The translations under genes were made by a program, and so were the position numbers. From Melioribacter sp051488685 (GTDB lineage Bacteria; Bacteroidota; Ignavibacteria; Ignavibacteriales; Melioribacteraceae): 64,000 bases of DNA. This document shows, in pieces, positions 33,133 to 42,987 of the stretch; the stretch's first letter is position 1, and each line of letters starts with the position of its first letter. The notes under the pieces were generated by a model. The model saw nothing but the letters and a program-made list of their open reading frames with translations. It was not told the origin of the DNA and did no database searches. Location of the stretch: positions 186,001 through 250,000 of the forward strand of contig NZ_JBPSEH010000005.1 of NCBI RefSeq assembly GCF_051488685.1, in the 5' to 3' direction.

Positions 33133-34188
33133 ATGAAATTTCATCTCGTAACTGGAGCCTGCGGATTTGTGGGCAGAAATACCGTAAAACAATTGCTTAA
33201 AAGAACAAACGACTACGTTATAATGGTTGACGACCTTTCTGTTGGAACTCATCCTACTACATGGCTCAGTGATTCTTATTCAAAAAAATTTAAAGATATC
33301 GAAATTTTTGGCAAAGACGAACGTCTCTTTTTCTTTCAAACTGACATTAGAAAATTCCTAAATAAATTGCAGGAAGATAAAGACAGGTTGAGAAGAGAAT
33401 ACGGACTGAAGATAGAACGTTTTGGAGATGTATTTCATTTTGCTGCAATTGTAGGAGGACGCGCAAAAATTGAAGGCGATCCGATGGCGGTTGCGCTCGA
33501 TCTCTCGATCGACGCCGAATTTTTCAACTGGATTGCCAAGTCGAAACCAGAAAGAGTTCTTTATCCCAGCTCTTCGGCTGCTTATCCAATTAATCTGCAA
33601 GCGGAAGGAAATGCTGTAGCTTTAAAGGAATCTTATATCGATATAAACGGTTATACGCTGGGGAAACCGGATATGACTTACGGCTGGACAAAACTAACAG
33701 GCGAGTACCTTGCGAAAATTGCAGCAGAACATTACGGAATTTCAATTGTGTGTATACGTCCTTTTTCTGGATACGGCGAAGATCAAGATTTGAGTTATCC
33801 CGTACCAGCAATTGCAACACGAGCAGCACGCAAAGAAGACCCCTTCGAAGTTTGGGGCACCGGCCAACAAGGCAGGGACTTTGTGCATATTGACGATGTA
33901 ATGGACTGTATGTTTCTGGCAATGGACAAAATTCACGACGGAACGGCAATCAATATAGGCTCGGGAAAACTGACTTCTTTTATTGAATTAATCCAGCTCT
34001 TTACAAAATTTGCCGGCTATTCTCCTACAATTAAACCACTCACCGACAAACCAATGGGAGTCCATTCACGTTATAGCGATATGAGTTTTGTTAAACAATT
34101 ACTAAAATGGGAACCTAAAATATCACTTGAAGAAGGAATGAAACGAGTTTACGATGTGGCTGTAGAAAGAATTAAAAACAATAAATAA
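33133..34188 (+). CDS. NAD-dependent sugar-nucleotide epimerase/dehydratase
   Basis: A 351-residue extended short-chain dehydrogenase with the NAD-binding motif TGACGFVGRN near residue 7, the catalytic YGWTK pair (Tyr and Lys) and the family segment GRDFVHIDDVMDCMFLAMD. It resembles UDP-glucose 4-epimerase and GDP-mannose epimerase relatives used for surface sugars, though the exact substrate is not clear. It opens a plus-strand surface polysaccharide cluster and is followed within 9 bases by a glycosyltransferase gene. AAAGGAACC lies before the ATG. Confidence 0.86.
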   Translation: MKFHLVTGACGFVGRNTVKQLLKRTNDYVIMVDDLSVGTHPTTWLSDSYSKKFKDIEIFGKDERLFFFQTDIRKFLNKLQEDKDRLRREYGLKIERFGDVFHFAAIVGGRAKIEGDPMAVALDLSIDAEFFNWIAKSKPERVLYPSSSAAYPINLQAEGNAVALKESYIDINGYTLGKPDMTYGWTKLTGEYLAKIAAEHYGISIVCIRPFSGYGEDQDLSYPVPAIATRAARKEDPFEVWGTGQQGRDFVHIDDVMDCMFLAMDKIHDGTAINIGSGKLTSFIELIQLFTKFAGYSPTIKPLTDKPMGVHSRYSDMSFVKQLLKWEPKISLEEGMKRVYDVAVERIKNNK

Positions 34189-34197
34189 TTATTCAAA

Positions 34198-35496
34198 ATG
34201 AAAAAAATTGTAATCTTCGGTCCCGGTCCGCAATTCAAAGGAGGAATTGCAAATTATACCACTTCGCTTGCTAAATCTTTGACTAAATTAGGTGCTGAGG
34301 TTTATATTGTATCCTGGATTCAACAATACCCTTCAATAATTCCGCGTGATTTCATCGACCGCTCGAGCAAAAAAAATTTTCTCGAGGGTACTCCAGTTAA
34401 AATTGAATATGTAACTAATTATAACAATCCTCTATCCTGGAACAAAACTGCTAAACTAATTAAAAACATCAACCCCGACATTGTAGTTTTTCAATGGGCA
34501 ATTGCGGTGCAAGGATTACCGATGGGCTACATTGCCCGGAAATTAAAAACGACTTGCAATTGCGAAATTATATTCGACCTCCATGTAGTGGCTCAGAAAG
34601 AAAGCAGTATACTCGATAAAATCTTCCTCAAATATGCCTTGAAAAAACCGCATACTTTTATTGTTCATTCACTCAAAACTTTTGAGGAGTTAAAGGGAGT
34701 TTTTCCAAAACAAAAATTTATTCTTGTTGAAAATAAAGAGAGGGATAATCACGTCGAATTGTCACGAAAGGGAATTCAACAGGTTATTCGCCTCTATCAT
34801 CCGATATACGACATGTTTACTCCCGATTTTAACATTGATCGGGAAAAAATTAAAACCGAGTTGGGACTGAAAAAATATGTTTTCCTCTTTTTTGGATTTA
34901 TAAGAAAATATAAAGGTTTGCACAACGTAATCCAGGCTTTTGCAAAGTTGGCTGCAGAACGAAACGATGTATCGCTGTTAATTGTTGGCGAATCGTTCTG
35001 GCAAACACTCGACGAAAAAAAATTATCGACCCGTCTGAAAAACAAGCTTTTTGGCTTCCTCAAGAATTTATTTACAGACGAGAAGGACGACGAAAGCAAT
35101 TACAGACCTCTTGAACTGATTGATAAACTCGGAATTAGGGAGAGTGTGGTTGTTGTAAACAAATACGTTCCAAATGAAGAAGTGCACAAATATTTTCAAG
35201 TTGCAGATTGTAATGTTTTGTTTTATGAAGTTGCCACCCCATCGGGCGTAGAATCGATGGCATATAATTTTAATTTACCGACGATCGCCACTGCGGTGGG
35301 ACATTTTCCTGAAACTATTAAACACGGCTACAACGGCTATTTAGCAGAACCAAATAATATCGATTCGATGTATCGCGTAATGAAAAATTTTATCGAAAAT
35401 CCTATTCCAAGAGGAAGAATTGAAGAGCAGGCAAAGAAAATGACCTGGGTAAATTATGCAAAGGCAATTCTTAATGAATATCATAAAAATGCATAA
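34198..35496 (+). CDS. Glycosyltransferase, GT4 family
   Basis: A 432-residue GT-B enzyme. The N-terminal PGPQFKGGIANYTTSLAKSL holds the glycine-rich acceptor loop; the C-terminal half has FFGFIRKYKGLHNVIQAF and VATPSGVESMAYNFNLPTIATAVGHFPETI, the retaining GT4 donor site with its conserved Glu. An insertion of about 40 residues (ERDNHVELSRK region and KNLFTDEKDDESN) is unusual. It should transfer a sugar during surface glycan synthesis at the cytoplasmic face. It sits between the epimerase gene and a YfhO-type membrane protein in a tight operon. Confidence 0.85.
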   Translation: MKKIVIFGPGPQFKGGIANYTTSLAKSLTKLGAEVYIVSWIQQYPSIIPRDFIDRSSKKNFLEGTPVKIEYVTNYNNPLSWNKTAKLIKNINPDIVVFQWAIAVQGLPMGYIARKLKTTCNCEIIFDLHVVAQKESSILDKIFLKYALKKPHTFIVHSLKTFEELKGVFPKQKFILVENKERDNHVELSRKGIQQVIRLYHPIYDMFTPDFNIDREKIKTELGLKKYVFLFFGFIRKYKGLHNVIQAFAKLAAERNDVSLLIVGESFWQTLDEKKLSTRLKNKLFGFLKNLFTDEKDDESNYRPLELIDKLGIRESVVVVNKYVPNEEVHKYFQVADCNVLFYEVATPSGVESMAYNFNLPTIATAVGHFPETIKHGYNGYLAEPNNIDSMYRVMKNFIENPIPRGRIEEQAKKMTWVNYAKAILNEYHKNA

Positions 35497-35512
35497 AATC
35501 AATGGTGATTAA

Positions 35513-38035
35513 ATGAGCAAACAAAAGAAAGGAACCACAACAAAAAAAGAGTCAAGTGAATTTGGCTTTTCAATTGTGAATTTAATTCCCGAAAAATATA
35601 GAACGCCGATTTTACTATTGATTATTCTTTTGCTCATGTTCGCTTTTTTTTCTCCTGTAATGTTCGGCGATAAAACCACAACGTCAGGCGACCTTATTCA
35701 AATTAAGAGTATGAGACAATATGCACTAAAAGAGCGAGATGGAGTTTCTTTGTGGAATCCTTACATCTTTTGTGGAATGCCGGCAGTTGTTACCTCGATG
35801 TCGGTTCGTTATTATGACTTAACCGCCATGCTCTATTCATTTTCTTCAAAAATTTACTCAGCAGCTTTTAAAAACTACAATGCAATTTATACCTTCAATT
35901 TATTAATACTTGCATTTACTGCGTTTTTTTTCATGCGGAAATTCGGAGCTTCCCGAGGTATTGCTTTCATAACTGCAACTTCGGCTGCCTTCAGTACTGG
36001 TATTATTGTACTCTTTTTTATCGGACACACAACAAAACTGATGAGCCTTTCAATCTTTCCCTTTATTATGATGATGCTCTTTAAATTCCAGAAAGAAATA
36101 AAAATACTAGACGTTTTATTGTTTATAGTCGGATTACATATTCTGGTATTTGGGGCACACGTTCAAATTGTTTTTTATTTTGGGTTAGCATCATTAATTT
36201 ATTTCATTTATTACTTTGCTCATGCAATTTACACTAAAAACAATTTTTTGAGGAATCAGCTTTTTAAGTCGATTGCCGTTTCAATTGTCGCTGCCGTAAT
36301 TGCAGTCCTAATGTCGTATGATACTTACGGGCAGCTATTCGAATACAAACCTTATTCAACGCGTGGTACAGAAAGTATAGTTGAAAAAGAAAATAAAAGT
36401 GCACAAAGCGAATCCGATTTTTATCAGTATGCAACCAACTGGTCTTTCTCGCCCGGCGAAGTATTAACTTTCATTGTGCCTTCTTATTACGGCTTTGGCA
36501 GGTCTACTTACAAAGGTCCTCTAACAAACTATCAACCCGTCGAAGTCAACACCTATTTCGGTCAAATGCCTTTCGTCGATACTGCGATGTACATGGGAGT
36601 AATAATTTTTGCTCTTGGTATTATGACAATTATTTTGAGATGGAAAGACCCGATGGTACGGTATTTTACAATTGTCATACTTTTCTTTCTATTAATTTCA
36701 TTTGGAAGGACATTCCCCATCGTCTATAATCTGATGTATTACTATTTCCCCTATTTCGATAACTTCAGAGCACCGTCGATGATACTTCATGTAATTCAGA
36801 TCATCTTTCCACTGTTAGCGGGATTGGGTTTGATGAAATTATCCGAATTGCGAAAAGAAAAAAACATTGCTTATCTGAAGAATTTTAAAAACACTGCACT
36901 TGTTTTTTCAGGTCTTTTTGTTATTTCAATAATTTTTGGTGGTCTTTTGTCCGACTGGTTTGTTTCGAGAGTAAATACCTATGCGACTTCCCTTAGCAAT
37001 CAGCAGCAAGCACAAATGTTCAATGCACTTTCCGATTATATGGCCGATATGTTCCGCGGCGATCTACAAATTGCAATGGCACTTTTGACACTTACATTTG
37101 GATTGATCTACGCATATTTGAACAACAATATTAAAAAGGAAGTACTGCTCGGCGCTCTTGCATTCTTGATTATTTTTGACCTTTTCAGGATCGGTAGTCG
37201 CGGCGCACATTATGAAGATTCACAGAAAATTGAAGATATGTTTCGTCAACCGGAATATGTAACAGCTATAAAAAACAAAAACGATAAAGAGCCATTTAGA
37301 ATATTAAATTTAAAACAGGACGGCTCTCTCGGTTCAATTTCCAACAATGGAAATTATAATGTTTATTTTCTTTTAGAAGATTTTTTTGGCTACTCAGCAG
37401 CTAAACCACGAGCATATCAAGATATTATCGACGTTGTAACACCAGCAAATATTACGCTCTGGCGAATGGCTAATGTAAAATATATCATTACCGACAGACC
37501 GTATAATCCAATGGGGCTAATTCCTATTTATCAATCGGGAAATACTTTTGTTTACGAAAATCAAAATGCACTTCCGAGACTCTATTTCGTCGATACGGTT
37601 GAGGTCAGAAAACCGATTGAAATTCTCAATGCTGTTGCTAACGACAAATTCGATCCGAAAGTAAAAGCATTCATCGAAAGTGGTAATTTGAATCTGGACA
37701 AAACTGACTCAACTACTACATTGAATATCGTTTCATATAGCGACGAAAAAATTACAGCAAGAGCCACAACATCAGGAAACAATTTTCTCGTTTTTAGCAC
37801 CACTTACCTGCCAGGTTGGAAAGCTTTTATCGACGGCAAAAAGACAGAAGTATATAAGACTAACCACGCTTTTATGGGAATAGCTGTTCCTAAAGGTTCA
37901 CACGAAATTCAATTTATCTATGAACCAAATTCGTTTTTGACTGGCAAGTATCTCTCGCTTGTTCTTAATTTAATTCTCTTTGCTTCGATTGCCGTTGCAA
38001 TCGTAATAAACAAGAAAAACAAACAAAAGAAATGA
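35513..38035 (+). CDS. YfhO-family large membrane protein
   Basis: An 840-residue protein with about 13 membrane helices in residues 30-560 and a further helix at the C-terminus (about 812-832). Between them lies a soluble domain (570-805) with the family segment TYLPGWKAFIDGKKTEVYKTNHAFMGIAVPKGSHEIQFIYEP near the end. YfhO proteins are GT-C-type relatives thought to glycosylate lipoteichoic acid or other surface polymers using lipid-linked sugars. An acceptor is not evident here. The next gene, a flippase, overlaps by 4 bases. Confidence 0.85.
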   Translation: MSKQKKGTTTKKESSEFGFSIVNLIPEKYRTPILLLIILLLMFAFFSPVMFGDKTTTSGDLIQIKSMRQYALKERDGVSLWNPYIFCGMPAVVTSMSVRYYDLTAMLYSFSSKIYSAAFKNYNAIYTFNLLILAFTAFFFMRKFGASRGIAFITATSAAFSTGIIVLFFIGHTTKLMSLSIFPFIMMMLFKFQKEIKILDVLLFIVGLHILVFGAHVQIVFYFGLASLIYFIYYFAHAIYTKNNFLRNQLFKSIAVSIVAAVIAVLMSYDTYGQLFEYKPYSTRGTESIVEKENKSAQSESDFYQYATNWSFSPGEVLTFIVPSYYGFGRSTYKGPLTNYQPVEVNTYFGQMPFVDTAMYMGVIIFALGIMTIILRWKDPMVRYFTIVILFFLLISFGRTFPIVYNLMYYYFPYFDNFRAPSMILHVIQIIFPLLAGLGLMKLSELRKEKNIAYLKNFKNTALVFSGLFVISIIFGGLLSDWFVSRVNTYATSLSNQQQAQMFNALSDYMADMFRGDLQIAMALLTLTFGLIYAYLNNNIKKEVLLGALAFLIIFDLFRIGSRGAHYEDSQKIEDMFRQPEYVTAIKNKNDKEPFRILNLKQDGSLGSISNNGNYNVYFLLEDFFGYSAAKPRAYQDIIDVVTPANITLWRMANVKYIITDRPYNPMGLIPIYQSGNTFVYENQNALPRLYFVDTVEVRKPIEILNAVANDKFDPKVKAFIESGNLNLDKTDSTTTLNIVSYSDEKITARATTSGNNFLVFSTTYLPGWKAFIDGKKTEVYKTNHAFMGIAVPKGSHEIQFIYEPNSFLTGKYLSLVLNLILFASIAVAIVINKKNKQKK

Positions 38036-39486
38036 TTGAACGGCTCAAGGGTACACTGAGAGATACGTTTGTTTACAGCATTAGTAACATAGCGCCTAAA
38101 TTAATAGGCGTTGTACTCCTTCCCATTTATACCGCTTATTTAACACAGCAGGATTTCGGTAAATGGGATTTACTCGATATAACTACAAATATACTTGCCG
38201 AAATTTTTCTTCTCGGGCAAGCTGCCTCTATAATTTTTCTGAATAATAGTTCCGAGTACAAAGCAAAGAAGAAAGAAGCACTCTTTACGATTACGATATT
38301 TTTGGTAGTTGTATGCACTCTTTTAATTTTATTCAGCGAAATTATTATTGGCATTTATAAAGGTTCAGATATTGCCAATTTAATTAAACCAATTTACATA
38401 AGATTGATTGTTTGGATTGTTTTCTTTCGAACCCTCAATAATCTTTTTCTATCAAAATTCCGTGCTGAAGAAAAAGCAATATTTTTCACATCGGTCAGTA
38501 TTGTTAAATTAGTATTGATTGCTGCTGGGATAATATTTGCATTAACAATATTGAACAAAGGATTAGAAGGAATATTTACGGCGACATTAATTGGCGAAGC
38601 TATTATAACATTATTTCTCCTTCTTAAATTGTTGAACCAGATGTCGTATCGATTTGACGGTGAACTTTTGAAAGTGTCGTTTAAATTCGGATTTCCTTTA
38701 GTATTCGGTACAATTGGAATCATGATTCTGAATCTGAGCGATCGTTATATTATAACTTACTTACTTGGAGCAGAGTCGAATGCAATATATGGTTTAGGAT
38801 ATCGTATTGCTGGCGTGCTCAATATGTTTTTTATAATGCCTTTTAGTTTAAGTTTAATGCCGATAGCTTTTAAATATTTTGGTCAGGAGGGCGATAAACG
38901 TTTTTTCAGTAAATTAATGACCTATTCGGCTTTTATGTTTATATGGGGAAGCATTGCTATCTCGCTCTTTAGCAGAGAAGTGGTAAATTTATTTGCCGAA
39001 AAGCCCGAGTATTATTCGGCTTACATGGTTGTACCGATTATACTTATTTCGTATTCGCTAAGTGGAATGAGAGTGACGGCTTCGCTTGGAATGATGCTGA
39101 CAAAGAATACAAAACACATTGCTACAATTACACTCAGTGCGGCGATATTAAATGTTATACTTAATTTTATTTTTATACCGAAATATGGAATAATAGCAGC
39201 GGCGCTCAACACATTGATTGCCTATGTAATATTTTATCTTGCTACGTTAATGGTGTCAAATAAGCATCTTAAAATTCCTTTTGAGAACAACAAAATCTCT
39301 TTTATGATTTTATTGGGGATTTTACTTTCGGCACCGGTTTATTTTTTGCCTCAGAATATCATGTACACATTTATAAAAATATTTTTAATAGGCGCATTCC
39401 CTTTTATACTTTATATATTCAGATTTTACGAAGAACGAGAGCTGGAGTATATTAAAAAATTTATAAAATTAATAATTAATTTGTAA
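38032..39486 (+). CDS. Polysaccharide flippase (Wzx/MATE-like)
   Basis: A 484-residue protein with about 14 hydrophobic helices, starting MIERLKGTLRDTFVYSISNIAPKLIGVVLLPIYTAYLT, the typical start of PST/Wzx flippases. It should move lipid-linked oligosaccharide or glycan intermediates across the inner membrane. Its start overlaps the YfhO stop by 4 bases, so both are made together. It is the last gene before a marked change to higher AT content. Confidence 0.88.
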   Translation: MIERLKGTLRDTFVYSISNIAPKLIGVVLLPIYTAYLTQQDFGKWDLLDITTNILAEIFLLGQAASIIFLNNSSEYKAKKKEALFTITIFLVVVCTLLILFSEIIIGIYKGSDIANLIKPIYIRLIVWIVFFRTLNNLFLSKFRAEEKAIFFTSVSIVKLVLIAAGIIFALTILNKGLEGIFTATLIGEAIITLFLLLKLLNQMSYRFDGELLKVSFKFGFPLVFGTIGIMILNLSDRYIITYLLGAESNAIYGLGYRIAGVLNMFFIMPFSLSLMPIAFKYFGQEGDKRFFSKLMTYSAFMFIWGSIAISLFSREVVNLFAEKPEYYSAYMVVPIILISYSLSGMRVTASLGMMLTKNTKHIATITLSAAILNVILNFIFIPKYGIIAAALNTLIAYVIFYLATLMVSNKHLKIPFENNKISFMILLGILLSAPVYFLPQNIMYTFIKIFLIGAFPFILYIFRFYEERELEYIKKFIKLIINL

Positions 39487-39515
39487 AGTTATTTTAATAA
39501 ACAAAAAGGTATAAT

Positions 39516-40421
39516 ATGAATGAATATCAAATATCTGTAATAATATGTACTTATAATCGTGCTAGGTACTTGCCTATAGCATTAAATTCATTAAAAGAAC
39601 AGAAATTTGACAAGAATGAATATGAAATAATAATAGTAAATAATAATTCTACTGATAACACAGAAAAAGTTTGTAAAGATTTTATCGACCAAAATCCTAA
39701 TCTTAATATTAAATACGTAATTGAAAAACAAAAAGGATTATCAGCCGCAAGAAATAGGGGTATTAATGAAGCCACTGGAGAGATAATTATTTTTATTGAT
39801 GATGATGCTGAATTAACACCAAATTATTTAGAAGAAGCAAAAAAGTTCTTCAGTCAACATCCAAATGTTGATGCAATGGGGGGAAAGATAATCCCTAAAT
39901 ATGAAGAAAATAAAGAACCAGAATGGATGTCAGTTTTCTTATGGGGTTTGGTTACTAAATCTGATTGGGGAAATAAGATAAAAAAATATCCTTATAGTAA
40001 ATATCCCCCAGGATGTAGTATGGCTTTTAGAAAAAGCGTCTTTAATGATATCGGATTATTTAATACAGATATACACTCAAGGTGTGACGACAAGTATATA
40101 TTTTTACAGCTTAAAAAAAGGAAAAAAAGATTTCTTTATAATCCCAATTTTGTATTATATCATCATATTAATAAAGAAAGACTAGAATTAAAATCTCTAA
40201 AAAATATATCCCTTTTAGTAGGAGAAGGCGAGAGGATTAGGTTAAGAAATTCTAATATATTTAGTAAAATTCTAAAAGTAATTGAATATATACTTAAACT
40301 AATAATTAGTATTTTTATTGGCATTTTTTTCATTATAACAATGCAGTACAATAAAGGAACATACTTAATTAAAAATCGATGGTACACTTTAGTGGGGTAT
40401 TTTCATAAGGATTTGAAATGA
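39516..40421 (+). CDS. Glycosyltransferase, GT2 family
   Basis: A 301-residue GT-A enzyme. SVIICTYNRARYLPIALNSL and IIVNNNSTDNTE form the nucleotide-binding part, and IIFIDDDAEL gives the metal-binding DxD. A CSMAFRKSVF motif and a membrane helix near residues 270-290 follow, so it is tethered at the cytoplasmic membrane. Codon use is strikingly AT-rich (AAT, ATA, TTA), unlike the flippase upstream and the genes downstream of 41.3 kb, which suggests recent acquisition. It overlaps the next gene by 4 bases. Confidence 0.88.
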   Translation: MNEYQISVIICTYNRARYLPIALNSLKEQKFDKNEYEIIIVNNNSTDNTEKVCKDFIDQNPNLNIKYVIEKQKGLSAARNRGINEATGEIIIFIDDDAELTPNYLEEAKKFFSQHPNVDAMGGKIIPKYEENKEPEWMSVFLWGLVTKSDWGNKIKKYPYSKYPPGCSMAFRKSVFNDIGLFNTDIHSRCDDKYIFLQLKKRKKRFLYNPNFVLYHHINKERLELKSLKNISLLVGEGERIRLRNSNIFSKILKVIEYILKLIISIFIGIFFIITMQYNKGTYLIKNRWYTLVGYFHKDLK

Positions 40422-41287
40422 ACTACGAAAAAATAAGTATCTTTTTTAATTTAATGCTTCAATCAATACTTTCAATTGTAAAAGTATTGATTTTATCGAA
40501 AATTAAAACAAGTATAATAAAAGTGAGAATTCCGAAAAAGGAATGCATAATATTAGCAAATGGCCCTTCATTAAGAAAGGATATTGAACTTTATAAAAAT
40601 AAACTAAGTAATTATAGTATTATGTGCGTTAACTTATTTGCATTATCAGAAATATACACAAAAATTAAACCTGATTTCTATGTATTAGCTGCACCTGAAT
40701 TCTGGTTAGAAAGAACTACAGAGTTCATGCATAAATCAAGAGAAAATCTATTGCATACTTTAATTGAAAAAACAAATTGGGAATTAGTGCTTTTTTTACC
40801 TTTCAGGGCCTCAAAATCTCAATTTTATAAAGAACTACAAAAAAATGATAATATCAGAATTATTTTTTTCAACGATACTCCCATAGAAGGTTTTAATAAA
40901 ATTAATTTTTTACTATTTAAATACAATCTTGGTATGCCAAGACCGCACAATGTATTAATTCCATCGATTTTTTTGGGAATTAACATTGGATTTAAAAAAA
41001 TATATATTATGGGCGCTGACCATTCTTGGCACGAAGAAATAAAAATTGACACAACTAATTCTGTTACTATAAACCACGAACATTTTTATGACAAATCAGA
41101 AGTTCGCATGCCTATGTATAAATTAGATGGAAAACCTTATCACATTCATGATATCTTTAGAAAATTACATTATGCATTCAAGGGTTATTTCATTCTTGAA
41201 GAATATTCCAAGTATAGAAACACATCCATAATTAATATTAGCACTAAAAGTTATATTGATGCATTTCAAAGAGGTAATTTAATATAA
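40418..41287 (+). CDS. DUF115/GT42-like putative glycosyltransferase
   Basis: A 289-residue protein. It has CIILANGPSLRKDIELYK near residue 41, KPDFYVLAAPEFW near 85, and RPHNVLIPSIFLGINIGFKKIYIMGADHSWHEEI at about 171-205. This order (NGPSL, then a GxxIYxxGxDxS block) is shared by DUF115/MptE-like proteins and by GT42 sialyltransferases, which use CMP-activated nonulosonic acids. In Campylobacter, Maf proteins of the DUF115 kind are linked to pseudaminic acid transfer to flagellin. With a pse cluster 10 kb away, a pseudaminyltransferase role is an attractive inference, not a demonstration. Composition is as AT-rich as that of the gene before it. Confidence 0.65.
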   Translation: MNYEKISIFFNLMLQSILSIVKVLILSKIKTSIIKVRIPKKECIILANGPSLRKDIELYKNKLSNYSIMCVNLFALSEIYTKIKPDFYVLAAPEFWLERTTEFMHKSRENLLHTLIEKTNWELVLFLPFRASKSQFYKELQKNDNIRIIFFNDTPIEGFNKINFLLFKYNLGMPRPHNVLIPSIFLGINIGFKKIYIMGADHSWHEEIKIDTTNSVTINHEHFYDKSEVRMPMYKLDGKPYHIHDIFRKLHYAFKGYFILEEYSKYRNTSIINISTKSYIDAFQRGNLI

Positions 41288-42200
41288 ATTTATTTTTATA
41301 ACTAAATTTCATACAAATTTATCAAGACTACTAAATAAAAAAGACCATAAAAGAGGGCGAGAGGAACTCATTGCATTTTTCAAAGGAGACGAATCGAAAC
41401 TAGAATGGGTAGAAAATCAACGTCGTGCAGTTCGTGATATCCTTAAAAATGCTATCGAAAATAATCCGGATATACTTTTTATATTAAAACAACATCCACA
41501 AGAAAACGCACCGGAGCGTCCCGAACCTGTGGTCAACGAGATGAGCGAACTGGCACATTACCCAAATGTTCTTTATTTATGTAATGAAGAATCGATACAC
41601 GATCTAATTTCTGTCTCTGATTTATGGACGTGTTTCGAATCGACGACGGCACTCGAAAGCTGGCTTATGGGCAAACAAACCATATTTATCAATCCCGAAC
41701 CAAACTTCAACCGTGACCCACTCTACAAAGGCTCCGCATTGGCTAATAGTTATAATGAATTTTGTAATATGATTTATGAGTATTACTCCACAGGTAAACT
41801 CTCCTCATTCTTCTTACCGGAAAAAGTAGAAATACGCAAAGAGTTAATAAAAAATATCATTGGCTATGGTGACGGTCTAAATCATATACGTGTTTCTTAC
41901 TATTTTAAGAAAACACTCGATAAAATTTCCGAGGGATATTTTAAACCGACTTACAAATTGCATCTTTGGCATTTTATAGTTTACCTGCTAATTCGTATTG
42001 CCGCTCCATTCTACAACCGGAAGATTTATTCGAAAATCTATAAACTAAAAAAACACCTTTGGGTATTCGAAAACTACAAAATGGAAAAACTTAACCATCT
42101 TTATAAAAGATATAAAACTTATCTTGATGAATTTTATGAAGTGAATAAAATTGAAGAAAAATACCATACCGACGTTTTGTTCAAGAGTTTATTCAAATAA
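41283..42200 (+). pseudogene. 5'-truncated surface carbohydrate biosynthesis protein
   Basis: One frame stays open from a TAA at 41280-41282 to the stop at 42200. It encodes a recognisable C-terminal half: LLNKKDHKRGREELIAFFKG, then FILKQHPQENAPERPEP, IHDLISVSDLWTCFESTTALESWLMGKQTIFINPEP. This is the CDP-glycerol-transferase-like donor site found in surface carbohydrate biosynthesis proteins of about 450 residues. No ATG lies near its beginning; the first standard start is a GTG at 41529, inside the conserved domain, which would leave 223 residues. The upstream half is missing exactly where the AT-rich insert ends. It is most likely a remnant, though a shortened product remains possible. Confidence 0.7.
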
Positions 42201-42275
42201 AGAACACATCTATTCATAGTTAATTTTATTTATCTTTTTTCAGAAACACATCCCATTGTTTCTTATTTTTGGAGC

Positions 42276-42983
42276 ATGGAAAAGGAAGAAATACTTTTAC
42301 CCGGTTTAAATTATCAGGTCGAATTTTTGTTCAAATATCTGATTCCCAAACCGGAAAAGATCCTGATTGCAGGAAGCGGTGCTTTCTATGCCGCCTCCCT
42401 TATTGCAGCACATTTTAATACGTCAGTCGATTTGATTGTAGAAGATTATCAATCGTTACTCGAAACCAGACTTCTCGGCGAAAATAATCCTTCAGTAAAT
42501 ATCAAAATGATGAGTTTCGAAAATACCGATTACGCCGAGCACGAATTCGACCTCATTTATGCTCAGGCATCCGTTTCTACTCCCGACAGGAACAAAATTA
42601 TCAAAGAATTTAAAAGAATACTGAAACCCGGAGGACACTTATGCGTCGGCGAAATGGTTCATCTCTCAGATAAGTATCCCGCTTTTATTAAGGACATCTA
42701 CGCAAACTCTTATTTGAATCCCTTGAAAATTGATGAGTTAAAAAAATATTATGTAGAAAGAAAATTCAAAATTCTTCAGGAAAAAAACCTGTCGTATACG
42801 CTAAAGGATTATTACAGGGAAGTCAAACGAAAATTAGAGAAAAGCACAACAGAATTAGACCCTTCTGAAAAAAGTTATTATAAAAAAACCATTAATCGGA
42901 TAAAACACGAAGCGTACGCTTATCTCAATCTGGGCGCTAGCAAACATATCGGTTTTTATCTTTTATTATTGCAGAAGGATTAA
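42276..42983 (+). CDS. Class I SAM-dependent methyltransferase
   Basis: A 235-residue protein with a Rossmann methyltransferase core: motif I KILIAGSGAFYAASLIA, motif II VDLIVED, and the post-motif block FDLIYAQASVSTP...EFKRILKPGGHLCVGEM typical of ubiquinone/menaquinone methyltransferase-like proteins. The C-terminal part is Lys-rich and helical, ending GFYLLLLQKD. The substrate cannot be named. It lies 4 bases before the RNA methyltransferase gene, so the two are co-transcribed. Confidence 0.8.
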   Translation: MEKEEILLPGLNYQVEFLFKYLIPKPEKILIAGSGAFYAASLIAAHFNTSVDLIVEDYQSLLETRLLGENNPSVNIKMMSFENTDYAEHEFDLIYAQASVSTPDRNKIIKEFKRILKPGGHLCVGEMVHLSDKYPAFIKDIYANSYLNPLKIDELKKYYVERKFKILQEKNLSYTLKDYYREVKRKLEKSTTELDPSEKSYYKKTINRIKHEAYAYLNLGASKHIGFYLLLLQKD

Positions 42984-42987
42984 AAAA

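Noticed and set aside
41529..42200. Intact 223-residue gene starting at GTG 41529
   Set aside because: The same frame encodes conserved family sequence upstream of the GTG, so the GTG cuts into a domain; truncation is the better reading.
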